NCBI GenBank assembly: GCA_037447655.1
Contig: JBBHKE010002135.1
Location: 124,001-188,000, forward strand
Reading direction: 5' to 3'
Source: Zygnema cylindricum
Taxonomy: Eukaryota; Streptophyta; Zygnematophyceae; Zygnematales; Zygnemataceae
Length of the DNA stretch: 64,000 nt
Below, piece after piece: positions 33,264 to 45,516 of this stretch. Within the stretch, counting starts at the first letter, position 1; the number at the start of each line of letters is the position of its first letter. Under the pieces are notes generated by a model, which was not told the origin of the DNA, searched no databases, and saw only the letters and a list, made by a program, of their open reading frames with translations. The position numbers were made by a program, and so were the translations under genes.

Positions 33264-35515
33264 ATGAGGAGATGTAGGGCCAAAGAGGCCTACGAAAGGA
33301 GGAGTTCGAAAATCGCGTCACGTGACGATGCGAAGTCGACTCCCACGAGTGCTGCATCAGGAGCAAACCAAATAGAGGATCAGAAAGTGTTTGTGAGGGA
33401 TCTAGGCACAGAGACACAACAACACATATCGTGCTCGACAAAGCCTACGAGGGACACGGTCACAGGGGCGACACGCTCATAGGAGACACTGAGGAGGGAG
33501 CATGTAAGGATGATCGAGAAGGAGAGGAGCAAAGGAGATGTCACAAAATGGAACGTCTCAAGCTCAAATCCACAAACGTCAAACAAATTCCATGAGTTAT
33601 TTTTCTCAAGAATCAAACATGCTCATAATTCACCTATCATCTCCTATGGGGCTAGGACGCCCATCACACAATTAACCACCCACATCCTTCACACATTTCC
33701 AACAACTTAGTCTGCGACCACACTTACCGTGTAAGTTCAGAAGAATATGGCACCATAGAGGAGCGAGGCGGCCAAGCATTCGGAGGTCAAGACTGACAGC
33801 AACGAGTCACACGGAGACGTGGACTCCGGCAGCCTTCTACTCGCAAGAGCAAGCAGAAAAAAAGAAACAGGAGAAGCACACAAGGTCAGAAATCAAACTA
33901 ACATTTGCACACATTGTGAAACTCTTATGAAGGAGAAAGGACGCCTCCGTCATTTTAATGAGGAGCGTCACATCGCAACACGCAAGGAGCATACGAAGGA
34001 GAACACCACAGATACAAATTCAACAATAAACGAGGACACCGCAGTACTCAACGAAAGCAAAATGGTGCCCGTCACTGACATTGGCGCAGTGGCAGAGGCT
34101 TAACAATAGAGATGTGCAAATCACAGTTGAGAAGTTGGAGATGGGGAATGATCTAATCAGGTTGGGTGGATGCAGATGAGGAGACAAGAACAAGGATCTC
34201 TACATCACCAACAACAAGTTGATGTCAGCAAGAGATCGGCAGAAAAGCAAATGCGAAACATTAACGCTCACATGAGATCACCAAAGACCAATGTTTACCA
34301 AAAAAGAAAAGCAAATGCGATACATTAAAGCTCACATGAGATCACCAAGAACCAATGTTTACCAAAAAGCACAATGTGCACAGGGATAGTGGGAGGACAA
34401 GAGAGAAAGGGAACGAAATGAACTTACATGATCGGAGTCATCGTCTAGCAACCAAAGAGAGACGGCTCCACCAGATCAAAGAGCTTCGACAAATTCCACC
34501 ACACTCACCTCCACTTAAGGATTCTCGTGTGAAATCAAGCAAATTAGAATTTGCGCACGTGAAACAACACGAGATGCCAATTAAGATCTGTCAATCATCT
34601 GAAAAACAATTGGGAAATCTGAAACTGGGGGGCAGAATACAAAGTGGACATTTGATGAAGAGAATTCAACGCAAGTCGGAAGAAAAGGGAGCAGAGAAGA
34701 AATTAGATCGAAAATTCAAACATGTATCAAGCGTTCAGGAGTTGACACAATAAATGAAATCAGAGAAAGCCCTCACCTGAAAAAATGTGGAAAATCACTT
34801 GGCGTCAAGTGCCAACGAGGTACGCAAAGGCAAGAGGGGCAATCAAATTGGAGGTAGCCACGAGGTTACAATGATCGGTCATATAGGATCAGCTCAAGAT
34901 GTCGACGAAGGTGGAGAAGACAACGTCGTCTTTCTGCAAAATAGACACAAATACGTCACTAAAACACTAAAAACAAGTGGTAAAGGAGATTTAGCCGAAA
35001 GCGGAAAACATGGAAAAAATTGGAGTATAGAGGTCAAGGAAAAGCAAGTAAGGGGAGACAAACTGCAGCCTACTTACAATAGTTCGATCAACAAAAATCA
35101 AATGATGATTGGCAATAATGGGAGCAAAAGGGAAAAGGAACTCTCCCCGAAATCACTTCACCGAATAGAGGAAGCAGCGATCGATCTACTTGTAAGTCAA
35201 ATTCCTCTCTAATTCGAGAAATACTCCAAAGCTCCAACTTTGGCCACAAATGCTCAAGTTACATCTGGAGCACAAGAGAGAGTCCCAAACGTGAAGGCGA
35301 AACATCCTGCCACAAAAGAGAAAAGCGCAGTAGGAGAGGAAATAGAACTTGTAAGTTTCATCACATTGAAATGCAAGGATCATAACGGGACCGAAACAAT
35401 GAAAGTCAGTAGAGTCTTGAACAGACATAGCTCATATATCATTGGAAAGACACAAAAAAATTGTGAAAGAGGGAACAATGGAAGCTTACCATTCCTCCAA
35501 GTGAGCGTTCAGTGA
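33264..35515 (+). pseudogene. Long decayed Lys/Glu-rich ORF chain of unknown function
   Basis: Open plus-strand segments at 33264-33482, 33510-33710 and 33819-34103 share one frame; 34355-34753, 34787-35212 and 35240-35515 share another. Single stops and at least one shift separate them. All are rich in Lys, Glu, Ser, Asn and His. One segment has NICTHCETLMKEKGRLRHFN, a possible zinc-binding CX2C...H. Another reads EIELVSFITLKCKDHNGTE. The chain suggests one protein of over 600 residues that has decayed. It begins about 50 bp after the motif at 33209, so it may be the internal region of an unclassified retroelement. No known domain recognised. Confidence 0.45.
34242..34369 (+). repeat. Tandem duplication, period 64 bp
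   Basis: GAAAAGCAAATGCGA...CTCACATGAGATCACC...ACCAATGTTTACC occurs twice in tandem with few differences. It breaks the frame of the surrounding decayed ORF. Confidence 0.85.
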
Positions 35516-38292
35516 ATAGGAGGTTGGCCAAGGCCAAGTTTGCCATTAGACCGTTAAAGAAGAGAAGTCCACTAGTAGAAGGAGCTTCCATCATTATTGC
35601 TCATAAATCTGCATGTAAGAGAGAAAAAAAAGGGGAAATTGAGGCTTAGTTAGACAAAGGATCACGAGGATTATGAGGAGATTCAAAAGGATCAAGAATC
35701 AAGTTGCACGAATAAAAATCATATACTACCAAATCTAGCCGAGAGAAAAACCCTAGAAAACTCCTCATAGTTCTCACAGCTGTGGGAAACAAACAGTAGC
35801 AGAGAAAGGGCAAGTATACGGAAAAGGGAGAAATGTCTGAAACTCACCAAAAATCCGAGATTTCCAGGACAGTGGGAGCTTAATGGAAGACATTCCACAC
35901 GAGAGATTCCAAAATCCGGATAGATTTAATCCTGCAAAGAAAAGAGGCAAAAGGTTAGCAAGTCAGAAAGCGGAGTTGCCGAAAATAGGAAAAAAGAAGT
36001 CAAATTTATTTAATCCAACCTTCTTTTGGAGAATCTGTCTTGTATGTGTGTTTGATTTTATTGCCATCTTGGTTTTGGATTTGTCTTTTGTGAAGATTAT
36101 AGTTAGGGTTGGTAGTTGGCACTATCAATCCTTTGGGCGATTTTGAATTTTTGCTCTTAAAACCAAGAAGAGTCTTCTCGATTCTGAGCTGTGGAAACTG
36201 AGGGGTGAAAGAGTACCTTACTTATTTTCAGGGCCATCAGTAGAGATTTCGTCGCCTCTTGTGTCATTGTTGCTTTCCGGGGTATGTGGAGTTTGCTTTG
36301 CTATCATATTTAATTTTATCTTTTATTCTATTTTCTCAGGAAAGGTGATATTGTTAAATTTGGAACAACAAATTCTTTTTATTTTTATTATTTTTGTGTG
36401 GGAGTTCATTTGTGCCCTCTTTGTTAGGTCTTTTTGGATTAGGTTGCGTTTCAACAGGACTAGGCTACTATAATCTTTTGTTCCAATAACAGTGGGTTCT
36501 GAGCTCGATGACCACAAAACCCAACCCTTTTCTCCCAATCGGATGAGGAAAGTAAAGGGGGGGGGGTATCTTTTTCACCTTCCCATGCATTCATTTCCAT
36601 TTCCTGTCCCATTATCTCCTAGGCTTTGCATGCATGTCAACGAGAGGAATGGGGGGGGCAGAAATGGGCATTATCACCATCATGGGAAACATCCGCATTT
36701 AGGGTTATTTGCATGACTCCGGTGCAGACTATTTCTGGCTGCGAGCCTTTATCTTATGTTTCCCAAGCATGCTCGACATTTTAAATTTTATTTTTAGTGC
36801 ATAATAACCATTGCGATTTTCACATGCTTATCTTGGCATTTCTTAAAAGAACAAACGTGGTTGTTTTTCCATCCCTCCCCTCTCCCCCTATCTCCTCTCC
36901 CCTTCCCCCCTCTCCCCCTACGTCCTTGCTCCTTTTTCCGTTCCTCTCCTTTTCCATCATTTCTTTATTACTCCTTTTCTTTCTCTCTCTTTTATTCTCC
37001 CACCCTCTTGCTTGCTTTCCTCTCTCGTGTCCTCTTCCTGTCCTTCCCTTCCTGCCCTTCCCTCTTTCCCTCTCCCTTTTCCTCCCTCCTTTTTTTCCTT
37101 CCCTCTCCTTTCCTCCACTCTTCCCCCTCCCCCTCCCTCTCCTTTCTTCTCTCATCTTCTCTCCTCTCCTCTCCTCTCTCGTTTTATCTCCTCTCTCCTA
37201 TTTCCTCTTCCTCTCTCTTTTGTTTGCTGGTCTTCAAAAAACTTCTTTTCATTTATTACATGATTCATATTATTTAATATCCACACATTTTTGCGTATAA
37301 CCTTCCTTTTTTACATTAGTTTTTTATTTTTATTTTTTGTTTCCGTTTTTTTATTTCCTTTTTTTTTTTTTATTCCATTTTTCAAAAAAAATTCGAAGAA
37401 GAGACACTACTTGTGATTCAGACTAAAACATTGTCCTTAAAGCGTGATTCAATTGTAAGCTTTCGGTAGTTTTTTATTTCTCGTTTTGTTTTTTTTTTTT
37501 TCGGTTTACTAAAACAGAGATACCAACGACTATATGACAGTACTGAGAAGCACGGATATTTTTATATTCAAACGAAAGTACAGAGGGCAAAAGAAATTCT
37601 CGAAGCTACAAAAGCAGAAGAAAAGCCGAGAAATATATGGAATCTTTACGAGTTTTTTTGGAAGTAAATGGATTTTTGAACAATTTTTCCAGAGATTATG
37701 AAAAATATACGGAGAATTATGGAGATTTATGAAGAATCTATGGAGATTTATTAAAAAATGATAGAGGTTTTGTCGAATTTTATCAAGATTTTGTTGAAAT
37801 TGACGAGATTTTTTTCGAAATTGATCGAGTTTTCTTAAGAAAAGTCTGAGGATTTCTTTGAACTCAGCTGTTCTTTTAGCGTAAATGGCGTCTAATTTTG
37901 TAGTTTTAAGCTTAAATTTGACATTTTCTCATTTGTGGTGAAAAGTTTTTGTACAAGACATGAGAAATCTCTAGGTAGAGGATTATTAATGAAAAGGGTA
38001 GGGATTCTTTTTTCTAAGATTTTTTTTTTGTGTCTAAGCATAAAAAGGTTGTCAATTTAAAAAATGGGAGGTTTTTTTTTATATTCCATTTTTGTAAAGA
38101 ATGTGTATTACCGGGCAATAAATAGACCACCTCAAATTATTTATTTTAATTTTTGTGAAAGTTTGTCAATGTTTTGAGAAATTTTGAAATTTCTTTGCGT
38201 TTTTTTAGGTAATTTTTCAGTAAATGTATTACATTTTTAATGTGAATATATTGATATTTTGTAAAGTGGAAAAGAAAAGGCACAGGTGCTTC
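35516..38292. other. Spacer without recognised gene
   Basis: It includes G-runs at 36556-36566 and 36650-36658, a polypyrimidine tract (36862-37231), and T-rich sequence after 37290. A purine-rich stretch at 37690-37850 repeats variants of ATGGAGATTTATGAAGA and GAAATTGACGAGATTTTT. No domain is seen. Confidence 0.5.
36862..37231 (+). repeat. Polypyrimidine tract, about 370 bp
   Basis: Almost uninterrupted C/T on the plus strand (CCCTCTCC, CTTTCC, CTCTCC units). Overlapping Ser/Pro/Leu-rich frames and the minus Glu/Arg/Gly-rich frame are artefacts of composition. Confidence 0.9.
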
Positions 38293-38430
38293 AAAAGTGG
38301 TCCAAATTAGATAGAAAAACAAGTGGTCCAAATTAAAGGAAAAAATAAGTGGTATTAATTGAAAAAAAAATACAAGAGGTCCATATTAAATAAGGAAGTA
38401 AACAAGAAAGTGATCCAGATTGAAAAAAAG
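38293..38430 (+). repeat. Degenerate tandem repeat around AAGTGGTCCAAATTA
   Basis: About five imperfect copies, 25-35 bp apart, of a unit like AAGTGGTCCAAATTA followed by an A-rich spacer. Confidence 0.7.
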
Positions 38431-38488
38431 AGTAACGTGGATATTATTTCACCAAATTGTATAAAGACGTACATTAGCTTGAAGTACA

Positions 38489-39212
38489 TGTTGAGATTTA
38501 GAAAAAGTGGCCATAAGATCATCCAATTACAAGACGGGAAGCTAAGGAAAACAATTCTCTATATGAGAAAGCAAAGCTTAATTACTGAACAAGAAATAAG
38601 ATAAATTAATTACACGACAAAATAAGCACTCAGTGCAAAAATAGCAGCAAAACAATTCTCTATATGAGAAAACAAACCTTAATTACTAAACAAGAAAGAA
38701 GACAGATTCATTACACAACAAAATAAGCACTCAGTGCAAAAATAGCTGCACGGAAAAATTAGAGAGAATCAGTGCAAAAATAGCAGCACGGAAAAATTAG
38801 AGAGAATCATTTAGTAGATTGATGAATGATTTTCAATGTCTAGCATGAGTATATTTTATATATGTGAATGACGTAGATACTACGCTACTTGTGTTCCACG
38901 TAAAGGAATAAACTTTTAGCGTGTAAACTACGTAATCCAATCAACGACTACAATTTACTACGTGACATTCACTCAAAATCTGCGACAACTTAACTTGTCG
39001 TATAGTACAAGTAGACGACTACGTTACATCAAAACTTGACGTCTGCGCAAAGTATGCTTGACGTCTAAACAAATTTAACTTGATGTCCACGCAAATTTAT
39101 CTTCACGCCTAATCAACAGTACAAGACTCCGGTTGATTCTTTCTCACGTTTCTTTCTCACGTCAAGTTGACTAATTTTGACTTAGCAGAAAATGGATGCA
39201 AAAATCTTAACA
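38489..39212 (-). repeat. Copia G 3' LTR (724 bp)
   Basis: Pairs with 45517-46088. It is longer because a block of about 120 bp (AACAATTCTCTATATGAGAA to GTGCAAAAATAGC) and a shorter block (GCACGGAAAAATTAGAGAGA) are tandemly duplicated. Repeated TGACGTC/GACGTC motifs at about 39040-39110 resemble bZIP (as-1-like) sites in a U3 region. Confidence 0.9.
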
Positions 39213-40535
39213 CCCTCTCTCTGAGTCATTTTTTGCATACTATCAATTGTCCTCACTAAATAGGACCTAATCTTGTCAGCTGATTACAAACAATAATTTT
39301 ATCTTAAGGAACTCCCTTAGTCAAGTGACCTGCTGCTTGTTGAGCTGAACTAACAAACTCAAACTTTAAAAAAAATCTATTCAACTTGCTCTCTCACAAA
39401 TGTGTTTGAATCTCTTTATGTTGTGTTATTGCTTGGTAAACTGGATTTTTCATCAAAGTAATGCTACTCTGATTATATGTAAGAATCAAAGTCTCCTCTA
39501 TAGGTTCAAACCTTATCTCACAGTAAAGGTTGCGAAGCCAAATGGCTTCTTTTGCTGCTTGAGTAGCCGCCACGTATTTCGCCTCCATGCTCGATAATGC
39601 CTCAAGAGATTGGCGTTTTGAACTCTAACTGATAGGTCCTCTTAATCACTTGAAAATCCAGTTGGTAGTGCTCCTCCTTGTGTCGAGGTCACCTCCATAA
39701 TCTGCATCAACATAGCCGAAAATATCAATGTTACCGGTGTTCTTCAAGAATTTTAGGCCGTGATTTATAGTCCCTTTGACATAACGTAAAATATGTTTAA
39801 CAACATACTAGAGCTCTAGACTTGGGTTTTGCATGAATTCACTAACTGAGCCTACAGCTGCTGCTAGATCAGGGCGTGTGCCAACCATTAAGTACATCAA
39901 GCTGCCCATTGCCTCTTTGTAAGAGACTTACCTCATCTGTTCTTTTTCAAACTCTGACTTACGACCCATTTCCTTCGTAAGCTTTTGACTTGGGTCTAAA
40001 GGTATTGATACGGGAATACAATCTTCCATACCAAAGCATTATAATACTTCTTTTGCATATTTTTGTGTATTCATGGACACTCTATAAACATCATTTTTGA
40101 TTTCTATACCAAGAAGGTAACTTAACTCTCCAAGGTCAGTCGTCTCAAAATTTTTGTTCAAGAAACGTTTCACCTTTTCAATCTCGATCGACATATAACA
40201 AAACACACTCATGTCATCGACATAAACTGAGACAATCACTACGTTTTTGTCTTCCCCAATAGTGTAAACTACCTTATCTATGTGACATTCGATATCAAAT
40301 TTGATGTTCCATCACCTAGGACTTTGTTTTAGACCATATAGGGATTTGTGTAGTTTATAGACCATGTGTTATTTTCCAGGTTCTATCATGCCCTATGGTT
40401 GTTCTATGTAGACTGACTCCTCTAAGTCCCCATGTAGGAATGCAATTTTGATATCTAGTTGATACATATGCATAACTTATGCTGCCCCTAAGGCTATTAA
40501 ACTTCTAAGACTATTAAACTTCACTACGGGTAAAG

Positions 40536-41524
40536 TGTTGAAATTGGAAATATTTACTCAGTAGATAGAGTTGTGAGGAGGAATTAAGGACGTAGAATAT
40601 TTTGGGAAATGAAAACCTCTAATACTTACCTCAAATAGTGTTACAGTAACAAAAGACTAAGAGAGTTCACTGTACGTCTACTTAGACACGCGTCGGCAAG
40701 AAAAGGGTGTTGCAGATTTCACGCAGTAGCGCCGATGACCAGTTACACGTGTCGGGAGATTAACGAGCGGTTCGATGAAATCGAACGAAAGGAAAACAAA
40801 AATCGCATATCTTGAAAAGTATGGTACGGTCAGCCAAGAAGGGCTGTTGATTGACATCGAATTGACGGACGCGATTCAGAAGGGACCACAAATGACGAAG
40901 CACACATGGATTGTATCAGCTGCTTCGTACTACACGACAACAGTCAGCCGGATGTTATGGACCACTGTTGACTAAGCGCCAGGAACATTTAATGTATGGT
41001 CTTCTATTTGTAAATATCTGGAAACAAGGATTTGTAGGTTAGCTAATTTAAAATAGTGCCGCACTATTCGGATTTAGAGAAATGGAAAAATTAGGTTTTG
41101 GAAGTACACTTAGAATAGTAGGTACAGTTTTAGTACTTTGTCATAGCTTAGGACAGTACTGTAGTACAGTCACTTAAATTAGTGTGACCAGTAGATACTC
41201 ACAATGAGTATATAGTTTAGGACTTAGGCAAATTATGATTATCGAAGTCTTAGGATATGTATCAACTAAGGCAGTTTTTGTGAATCTGCACTGTGAATAT
41301 CTTATGGTTGGCAAGATCAATTGACTTGAATCTTTAAAGATTGATTTTATGCTGTGCTTACTAGTGTTATGTAGAATTTGAGTATGCATAGATCACTGAG
41401 TTGCATTCTATCACATCTTGAAGTTGGCTATTAACTAGGGTGTTTGATAGCTTTTGTCTTAAATGTCTACTTCCATTACTACTGCTGCTGGCTCTCCTCC
41501 TACTACTGTGGTTCTAGAACAACA
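40536..41524 (+). repeat. Solo LTR nested in copia G RT (989 bp)
   Basis: The insertion separates YLETF from PVVKFNS of G reverse transcriptase. It begins TGTTGAAATTGG and ends GAACAACA (TG..CA); flanks TAAAG and AAAAG are a 4-of-5 target duplication. No internal domain. Near its end an ATG opens MSTSITTAAGSPPTTVVLEQ, which looks like the N-terminus of a gag that starts inside the LTR, as in C, D and F. Orientation is inferred from that ORF. Confidence 0.75.
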
Positions 41525-42110
41525 AAAAGTCTCAAGGTAATCATTCCCCTCTTCTTGGAAATACCCCTAAGCTACCAACCTCGCTTTATATCTTTCCACT
41601 AACCCATCTGACTTTTTTTTAATCTTAAAGACCCATTTACACCCCACAATGTTTTTCTCTTTTGGGGGTTCTACTAAGGTCCAAGTTTTGTTTTTTATCA
41701 GTAAGTCATATTATAATTCTATTGCCTCTTTCCATTTATGAGAATTAGATTTCTCCAAGGCTTGATGAAAGGTTTGTGGTTCCCCCTATGCCGCCATAAA
41801 ACAATAAGTTGAACCCAGATCTCCCGTTTTTTCAATGAGCCGTTTTGGTTTAGCACGAATGTGACTAGAAACTCTGTGAGGAGTTACCTTCAATCTCGCT
41901 TGATGAATGAGATCCGGAGAGGTTGTAATTTGCGAAGGTTGTGGTGCCGATAACTTCTCAATTGAAAAGGTTAGTTTTAACTGGAATGGAATTTAGCGTG
42001 GATGACGAAGGCTCCACTTCATGTTTTGTGGCCGGAGTAGCTGGTGTTTGTGGAGACCAACTTTCCAAATCTTCTTGATTGTCAAAGGGAACAATGACAG
42101 TCTCTAGTTC

Positions 42111-43291
42111 TGTTAACATTTGTGTATTTTCTAGGTCTGTAAATAGGATAGAAAAAGGCAGAGGCAGTCTGCCTCTAACTCCCCTCTCCAAGCCCCCACA
42201 CTTATTGTAGTCATTGAAGGCTGGGTAGGGAGCTAGAGCCATAGCTGCCTAAGCTCTCTAGAGAAGACTAGGGGTATATTAGGCAAACTTACCAAAAGTT
42301 AGTTGACGGACCCAGGAATTGTTCCTGGTACCTGCCGTCTGTCAATCAATTATAGACGATAACTTAAATCGTTTAGTCAAGCGCTAGTATTAAGACATGT
42401 AAGGTTTGATAATTGTTTAATTAGTTACACGTAGACTTTATCATTTAACTCGAAATATATACGTAGTGCATAGATACAGTTATAGATAGTACGGAGTACG
42501 GTTTAATGTATATAAAACAGATAGCGACATTTGTTTCGAACACGAAACAAATACCGCGCACGTATTTATGACGGCTACGATCGAAAACTTGTTTTGATTG
42601 GACGGCCGAAAAGGATGCCGAGATCGCGGAAGAAGATTTCAGCAGTTTGCAGTCATCGCCACATAGGATGACATGTGGAAAAATGACATTGGATTGCGGC
42701 ATCTCCAAGGATTATGTGAACGAATGTGGAGATGACATGTGTGAACATTTTGGCCATGTCGTACGATGGCCGTACAGAAAGTACACCGGCACATATACTT
42801 TTCTGTACGACACAATAATTTGATTCGTGCCGTACTTCAGTAGATAGTGTTTTAGAGGGAGATATGACCTAGAAAAATTTGGCAGATAGGACCCTCTCTT
42901 TGAGAGAGAACCTTATATAAATGGCTAACTTTGGGCAGCCATAACTATGAATTTACTTGACCATTTTAAGTGATTCTTTTTGCTATAGACCCAGGGGAGT
43001 CTAGGCTACACAGGGGTGTAGTCGGTCAGAGTTTTTGTCTGTCACGGTGGCGGAATTTCTAAGGGAAAGTCAAAGTGGGTGAATGTGTCCAAATCTCATA
43101 TTCTAACTTTGCATTCTGTGGTGGAACTAAGCACACACAAAGTCTTATTTCATAGGGGTGAAGCTATAATGGGTTTTTGATTGTCAAGGGGTCAGTCATT
43201 TGGGTTTATATTAACTTGGAGTTGGCACTATCTAGATAAGCTTCTTTTGGATCTGCTTACTCTAAGGGCCAATGGAGGTCTTAGAGTTTCA
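42111..43291 (+). repeat. Solo LTR of the copia F group nested in copia G (1181 bp)
   Basis: It starts TGTTAACATTTGTG and ends TTAGAGTTTCA. Blocks shared with F LTRs: leader with TTGTAGTCATTGAAG, antisense tRNA-like segment, CGAAACAAATACCGCGCA, GATTCTTTTTGCTATAGAC and the terminal ATGGAGGTCTTAGAG. Flanks AGTTC and CGTTC are a 4-of-5 target duplication. G integrase/RT linker coding resumes on both sides. Confidence 0.88.
42309..42384 (-). other. tRNA-like segment in the solo LTR (antisense)
   Basis: Minus strand: T-arm CCAGG-AACAATT-CCTGG with five perfect pairs and a seven-base loop, preceded by an anticodon-arm-like GTCT...AGAC hairpin and a weak D-arm CTAAACGATTTAAG. Same position in the LTR as in F, J and H. 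Confidence 0.6.
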
Positions 43292-45504
43292 CGTTCTTCA
43301 TACCAAGGGTCAAAATTATCTGTCACATCTGTACTACTTTCTTTCCCGTCACCCACAGTCACATCTCGGCCAATATGAACTTTTTTTGTAACTGGGTCAT
43401 AAATTTTGTAAGCTTTTCTATTAATGTCATAACCTAGAAAGACACTAGTTTAACTCTTCTGGTAAAATTTCTTTCTATTTTGTGGTGGGATGTGAACAAA
43501 GGTTTTACTTCCAAAAACTTTAAAATGTTTAACATTTGGTTTAAAGCCTGACAAAGCTTCTTCAGGTGTAATATCTTTCAGATAAGTACTAATAGAACGG
43601 TTTTTCAAATAAATGCAGTAAAGATAGCTTCAGCTTATAAGTTTTGATTTAGTTTTGCACTCTGTACTAAACAACGTGAAATTTCAACCAAAGTTCGGTT
43701 AAGTCTTTCTGATACTCCATTTTGCTGCGGACTATGAGCTATTGTTAATTCTTACTGTATCCCCCAAAGGTTGTAGTTTTCTTTAAAATCATTGGAGGTA
43801 TATTCCCCCCCATTATCCCACCTTAAAATCTGGATCCGCTCTCCTGCCTCATTTTCTACCATGGTGTAGAACTCTCTTAATTCTCAAGGACTTCTCTTTT
43901 AGATTTTATAAAATACACCCATACTTTTCTAGTGCACTCAGCCATAAACGTGATGAAAATCTATAACCTCCTAGACTTAAGGGGTGAGGACCGCTCAAGG
44001 CAAAATAAATAAGCTCCAGCTTCCTTCTATTTTGTGGTTCATCATCTTTATGAAAAGGAAGCCTTCTTTGCTTACCTTGAGCGCATCCTTCACACACCTT
44101 AAAGTTGTCTTTAGCGTTGACGTCCTCAAGTCCTCTGACCATCTTCTTTTCAATAATTCGTTTGAGATTCTGCTCTCCTTGATGACCAAATCGTTCTACC
44201 ATAGCTCGAAAGTGTGTGTTTTTTTGCTGAAATTCATCTGTGCATCTTCATCATCCAAACGTAGAGCAAAAAGATTCTTCCGGATATCCAACAGCAATTA
44301 GCTTTCCCTCACTTCAAATTCCACAACGTTTATTTTTCTTTTTCTCAAATTTGACTTTTAGTCCACTCCATTTACCGTGCATAACACTAAAAGGTTATGC
44401 TTTAAACGTGGTAAATATAAAACTTCTTTTAAATGGCCTTCATTGCTACCACTATCACAATATAATTGTAACTTAATCTCACCCATTAGACTAGTCTCTA
44501 AAATCTTATCATCTGCCTGTACAATCCGTCAACTATTCTTTATTGTTGTGAGAGAAGAAAAAATAGACTTATCATTACACATATGATGAGACGCCCCAAA
44601 GTCTATAATCCATTTACTTTTCTGAGCATTTGACTGTGTGAGAAAAAGTTTCGTCTCATCTTGAATTTTCATGGCAAATGATTGTTTGTTTTGTTTGTTT
44701 TTGTCTTTGCTACGACTAACTGAAGACTTATGACCTGGTTTTCCACAATTGTAACAAACAATATTTTTCTTGAAGTTTTCAATCTCTTTCTTTTTAAATC
44801 TACAGTCAATAGTCTGATGATTAGTTTCGCCACATGTAGCACAAGCAGTTAATAACTCGATACGTTTTACTGACTGTTTATTTTTAGCATAAAGAGTTGT
44901 TTACCTTTAGCATAAAGAGCTTCATTTGACTCTTTTTCCTCCTTTCTTTTAATTTGAACTTCTCCCTGAATGAAATGCTGATATACAACATCAAATTCTA
45001 CAGTAGGTTGACTTTCCAAAGCCGTGATTATCATAGCATATTGTGATGGTAATGAACTAAATAGTGTCAGGGTCAAATCTTCATCATTCAGTGTTGTGCC
45101 GACTGCGGCTAACTGTAACTTAAGCTCTTTCAATCTATTAATATGGGTTTCCATACTATCTCCACTCTCCATACTAAAGTCTAGCAATTTCTTCTTTAAT
45201 TGCATAATATTGGACGGATTAGTACGCTCATGTATAGTCCTTAGTTTATCCCACATAGCCTTAAGTTTATCCAACTCAACTAGGTGTAAAAGTTGACTGT
45301 CTTCCACTGCTATAAAAATTAAAAATCGCTGCCTCTTCTTCCCTTTTGTCAAATCGTGCTGCCTAATGGTCTTTAGTAGGTTTTTGTTTAGTGTCTCCTA
45401 CAATACCCTAGTAATTCTTAAATTTTAGAATGCGGGTCATCTTAGCTTTCTATAGTAATTAATTACTACCATTAAATTTTTGGATGTCTACAATTTAACC
45501 TAAA

Positions 45505-45516
45505 GCTCGGATAGCA
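45505..45516 (-). promoter_or_regulatory. Copia G primer-binding site (3'-end initiator tRNA-Met type)
   Basis: Minus strand TGCTATCCGAGC, 10 of 12 matching TGGTATCAGAGC, directly next to the LTR end. Confidence 0.75.

Larger units (their letters stand above)
39213..45516 (-). pseudogene. Copia G gag-pol, decayed and interrupted
   Basis: Descending on the minus strand: gag 45352-44867 (UBN2-like: LKAMWDKLRTIHERTN, SMETHINRLKELKLQLAAVG, LFSSLPSQYAMIITALES). Two zinc knuckles near 44840 and 44750, CATCGETNHQTIDC and CYNCGKPGHKSSVS (last Cys changed to Ser). Protease IIDFGASHHMCND near 44600 (S changed to F). Integrase zinc end CEGCAQGKQRRLPF near 44090; core with PQQNGVSERLNRT near 43720. RT: GCKWVFKIKKKSDG near 41630, then solo LTR insertion, PVVKFNSLRSLIALG, SLYGLKQSPR, VSVYVDDMSVFC near 40210, LGELSYLLGIEI. 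RNase H: HILRYVKGTINHG, GYVDADYGGD, MEAKYVAATQAAKEAIWLRN. Many stops. Confidence 0.88.

Noticed and set aside
36797-37300. Overlapping Ser/Pro/Leu-rich ORFs and an antisense Glu/Arg-rich ORF
   Set aside because: Produced by the polypyrimidine tract; no evidence of a gene.
40775-40975. 66-codon ORF inside the solo LTR
   Set aside because: Located in LTR U3-like sequence, no domain, no homologous frame in other LTRs.
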